Shown here piece after piece: positions 6,797 to 8,695 of a stretch of DNA of 8,695 nucleotides. Each line of letters begins with the position of its first letter. Position 1 is the stretch's first letter. The notes below the pieces were generated by a model. That model had not been told where the DNA came from and made no database searches. It saw only the letters and a program-made list of their open reading frames with translations. The position numbers and the translations under genes were made by a program. Source of the DNA: Methanotrichaceae archaeon (GTDB lineage Archaea; Halobacteriota; Methanosarcinia; Methanotrichales; Methanotrichaceae). Where the stretch lies: NCBI GenBank assembly GCA_013329455.1, contig DUKF01000217.1, forward strand, positions 714 to 9,408, given 5' to 3'.

Positions 6797-7102
6797 ATGT
6801 CTATCGACGCTCTCGCCTCCGAGGATGGCACGCTCCGAGTCGCAGATCCCGTCGCCATCGGCGACAGGATATCCGAGATCCGCGCCCCAACTCTGGTCAT
6901 AGCCGGCGACTCCGACATCCTGATCCCGCCGGAGAACGGTCGGATCCTCGCCGAGAAGATCCCCGGCGCGGAGTTCCGCTCCATCGAGGGGGCGGGGCAT
7001 CTCTTCTGGATCAGCCATCCGAACGAGACATATTCAGCGGTGACGGGGTTTCTGGAGAGTAAAAATCTCATTTTGCATTATCCAGAGCATTCCATCTCTT
7101 GA
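6797..7102 (+). pseudogene. 5'-truncated alpha/beta-hydrolase remnant
   Basis: The frame encodes only the C-terminal third of an alpha/beta hydrolase: ISEIRAPTLVIAGDSDILIP, then ENGRILAEKIPGAEFRSIEG, GAGHLFW and a final helix ending GFLES. The Asp of GDSD and the His of GAGH are the expected acid and base of the catalytic triad. The nucleophile elbow (GxSxG), oxyanion region and lid are absent. The frame is open back to 6608 inside the permease gene, but the part before about 6797 shows no hydrolase similarity; the ATG at 6797 has AGAGG immediately before it. The real 3' end is also unclear: after GFLES, near 7062, the sequence turns AT-rich and the last 13 codons overlap the convergent OLD gene. 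A non-functional relic is the best reading. If expressed, about 100 residues cannot form a working hydrolase. Confidence 0.7.
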
Positions 7103-8636
7103 TTCTTGCTACCAACTCATTCATTCTGCTATCGAGATCCATTATACTTTCACAATTCTCTTTATTTAGATATGGTCTAATTTCTTGGGCAAATGATACC
7201 TTATCTCGAGGGAACTTTTTTCGACCCTTTTTTCCCGGATCGATTTGCTTTAGATATTCGTCAAATACACCGTATAATTCCAGCTTATTTTCAACATTTG
7301 TCCCGTAAAATTCAGCAAGGGAATCGATAGCCGATTTAGGAATGTAGTTTTCAATTTCTTTTCCTTTTGTTATCCAACAAATACCGTCAATTGTTTTAAT
7401 TTCTTCACATATTCGTCTCTTTGTGCTGTTTATTTTGTCAGATCTGTATTTTTTATCACTATCAATCAAAATTGCTGAATTTCTATTCGTAGATAGTATA
7501 TTAATTAGATCTTGTCGATCATCCTCAGATGTCTCTGCTGATAAATGACTGAGTAATCTCCCTCCATAAAATATGCATTGGTAATGGGCACCCTCGCGTA
7601 ATTTTATATCCTCGGACCATAACTCGATCCACCTGTTTATGTAAAGCCTATCTGAAGGGCCTTCAACCCAAATTACACCATTAGATTGAAGCAAATCACT
7701 TGCACGTATATCTAAATCATCTAAAATCCACGATTTTTCTGGGTAAGTCATTACAGGATTTGAAAATGCTTTATCTCCGTCGTGTGTAATATGGTATATC
7801 TGAGCGTTTGGATCATTGCTGAACAGATCTATTACTACATTAGAATGGGTTGTTAAAAAGATATGTGTGTGCTCTCTTACTGCGGTATCTCTTAGATACA
7901 AAAGTAGTCTTCTTTGAAGCGATGGGTGCAAATTGTTCTCAAGCTCTTCAAACGCAAATATATAGTCACTCAACTTTTTATCTTCTTTATCAGGAATTAA
8001 TATTGTGTATATTAATAAGAGTATAATTGTCTTTAAGCCACTTCCTGATCTGGATAAAGCTACTGGCCCCTTAGTTGCCTCTTCCAAATATATTTCCCAC
8101 TTGTTGTTGTCGTCCCGTTGTACATCAATGCCGCTGAAGTTCGAATCTGGCCTAGTGATTTTATTTAATTCATTGAGCAATTTATCCTTTACGAGATTAG
8201 TTCGCAGTCCTTTCCTTGTGATGTAATTTTGAATGATATATGTGGCGCCATCGCCTTCTTCGTTTACGTCTATCGGAAAATCTCCCTCGGATTTAATATC
8301 ACGTTCAGCTCGAAGTCTTTTGAATCTCTTTCCGGCTAGGGGGTTGGCAACAAATTTTAGTAAATTCTCCCTATATCTTTCTCCTTGCTTCGTTCTGTCC
8401 AATGACAAACAAGATTCATGAAACTTTGGCTTTTCGTTTTTTGTTAGTATCATGGTTATATCTTCATCAACAAACTTATCAACGTAGTTACCTCGATGAT
8501 ATGATGTTTCCGATCCTGGTCTTTGAATAATATTAATCCAATCTTCATCAAATATATTTTTTAATGTCTCTTCATCTAGTGGAAATGTTATATGAAATTC
8601 TGGATCGTTACCATGATGTTCAAAATCAGTTAGCAC
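7068..8636 (-). CDS. OLD-family ATPase/TOPRIM nuclease, N-terminally truncated
   Basis: An AT-rich gene for an OLD-like protein, a family (phage P2 Old, GajA of Gabija) that couples an ABC-type ATPase to a TOPRIM nuclease, often in phage defence. Visible motifs: signature-like LSRSGSG (194-200); Walker B IFAFEE with ENNLHP (226-238); H-loop TTHS (262-265); TOPRIM VEGPSD (324-329, metal-binding E325), IDSD (391-394) and KGKEIENYIP (424-433). The Walker A loop, expected roughly 60-100 residues before the present N-terminus, is missing. The GTG at 8636 is an arbitrary start: the same frame continues to 8675 with protein-like sequence (LGLIENVTLSGPR) and ends at an in-frame TGA at 8676-8678. So the gene is a decayed fragment, or is interrupted and continues in another frame beyond the window. 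No UvrD-like helicase (GajB) follows. Base composition differs sharply from all other genes here, suggesting transfer. Confidence 0.8.
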   Translation of the reverse strand: MLTDFEHHGNDPEFHITFPLDEETLKNIFDEDWINIIQRPGSETSYHRGNYVDKFVDEDITMILTKNEKPKFHESCLSLDRTKQGERYRENLLKFVANPLAGKRFKRLRAERDIKSEGDFPIDVNEEGDGATYIIQNYITRKGLRTNLVKDKLLNELNKITRPDSNFSGIDVQRDDNNKWEIYLEEATKGPVALSRSGSGLKTIILLLIYTILIPDKEDKKLSDYIFAFEELENNLHPSLQRRLLLYLRDTAVREHTHIFLTTHSNVVIDLFSNDPNAQIYHITHDGDKAFSNPVMTYPEKSWILDDLDIRASDLLQSNGVIWVEGPSDRLYINRWIELWSEDIKLREGAHYQCIFYGGRLLSHLSAETSEDDRQDLINILSTNRNSAILIDSDKKYRSDKINSTKRRICEEIKTIDGICWITKGKEIENYIPKSAIDSLAEFYGTNVENKLELYGVFDEYLKQIDPGKKGRKKFPRDKVSFAQEIRPYLNKENCESIMDLDSRMNELVARIKRWNALDNAK

Positions 8637-8680
8637 TCTCGGTCCGGATAACGTAACATTTTCAATTAATCCTAGTCAAA

Positions 8681-8695
8681 CAGCGCACCCCGCTG
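8681..8695. repeat. Short GC-rich inverted repeat at the right edge
   Basis: CAGCG (8681-8685) and CGCTG (8691-8695) are perfect complements around a CACCC loop. The GC-rich element begins right where the OLD reading frame breaks and the AT-rich stretch ends. It may be part of a mobile element end, a longer hairpin cut by the window edge, or chance. Confidence 0.3.

Noticed and set aside
7068..8636. A complete Gabija (GajA/GajB) system
   Set aside because: The OLD-like protein lacks its Walker A region, and no UvrD-like helicase gene follows it on the minus strand; the next sequence is a hydrolase relic.
1..8695. tRNA, rRNA, CRISPR array or insertion sequence
   Set aside because: No cloverleaf, rRNA segment, regularly spaced repeats or transposase motif was recognised on either strand.

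Overview
The window looks like chromosomal DNA from a moderately GC-rich euryarchaeon, most plausibly a methanogen of the Methanothrix/Methanosarcinales kind. The evidence is two cobalamin-binding radical SAM enzymes, archaeal translation signals (AGGTGA-type Shine-Dalgarno sequences), TATA-box promoters with an apparently leaderless gene, and a uniform codon style rich in GTC, GAC and CTC. The taxonomic call is inference; there is no rRNA or marker gene here.

Layout. From 1 to 550, on the minus strand and cut by the left edge, is the N-terminal part of an AlbA_2 (Schlafen-type) domain protein. Divergent from it is an ATP-type glucokinase (Glk/PF02685-like; ORF open from 660, start probably at 750, end 1805). 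Tail to tail with it, only 10 bases away, lies a minus-strand pair of B12-binding-domain radical SAM proteins (transcribed 4723 to 3329, then 3273 to 1816). Their 55-base junction carries three exact copies of an 11-base AGGTGAGATGA element. It also encodes a 20-codon ORF joined to both neighbours by ATGA stop/start overlaps. A 211-base divergent promoter region then separates the pair from a plus-strand ABC exporter operon: a DrrA-like ATPase (4935-5942) and an ABC-2 permease (5944-6714), one base apart.

After 6714 the region looks damaged and accessory. A 5'-truncated alpha/beta-hydrolase remnant (about 6797-7102) keeps the acid and histidine of the catalytic triad but has lost the nucleophile half. 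At about 7063 the base composition switches abruptly from GC-rich to AT-rich. The AT-rich stretch is almost entirely one minus-strand gene for an OLD-family ATPase/TOPRIM nuclease (7068-8636, readable to 8675). It retains the ABC-type signature, Walker B, H-loop and TOPRIM motifs but lacks the Walker A part. Its reading frame breaks at 8676-8678, next to a short GC-rich inverted repeat at the right edge. This looks like a horizontally acquired, probably decayed, phage-defence-type gene.

Functionally the left side is housekeeping: sugar phosphorylation, B12/SAM-radical chemistry on an unknown substrate, and an exporter. I see no complete novel system. The most unusual features are the repeated Shine-Dalgarno junction with its coupled micro-ORF, and the truncated OLD gene on an AT-rich island beside a broken hydrolase gene.
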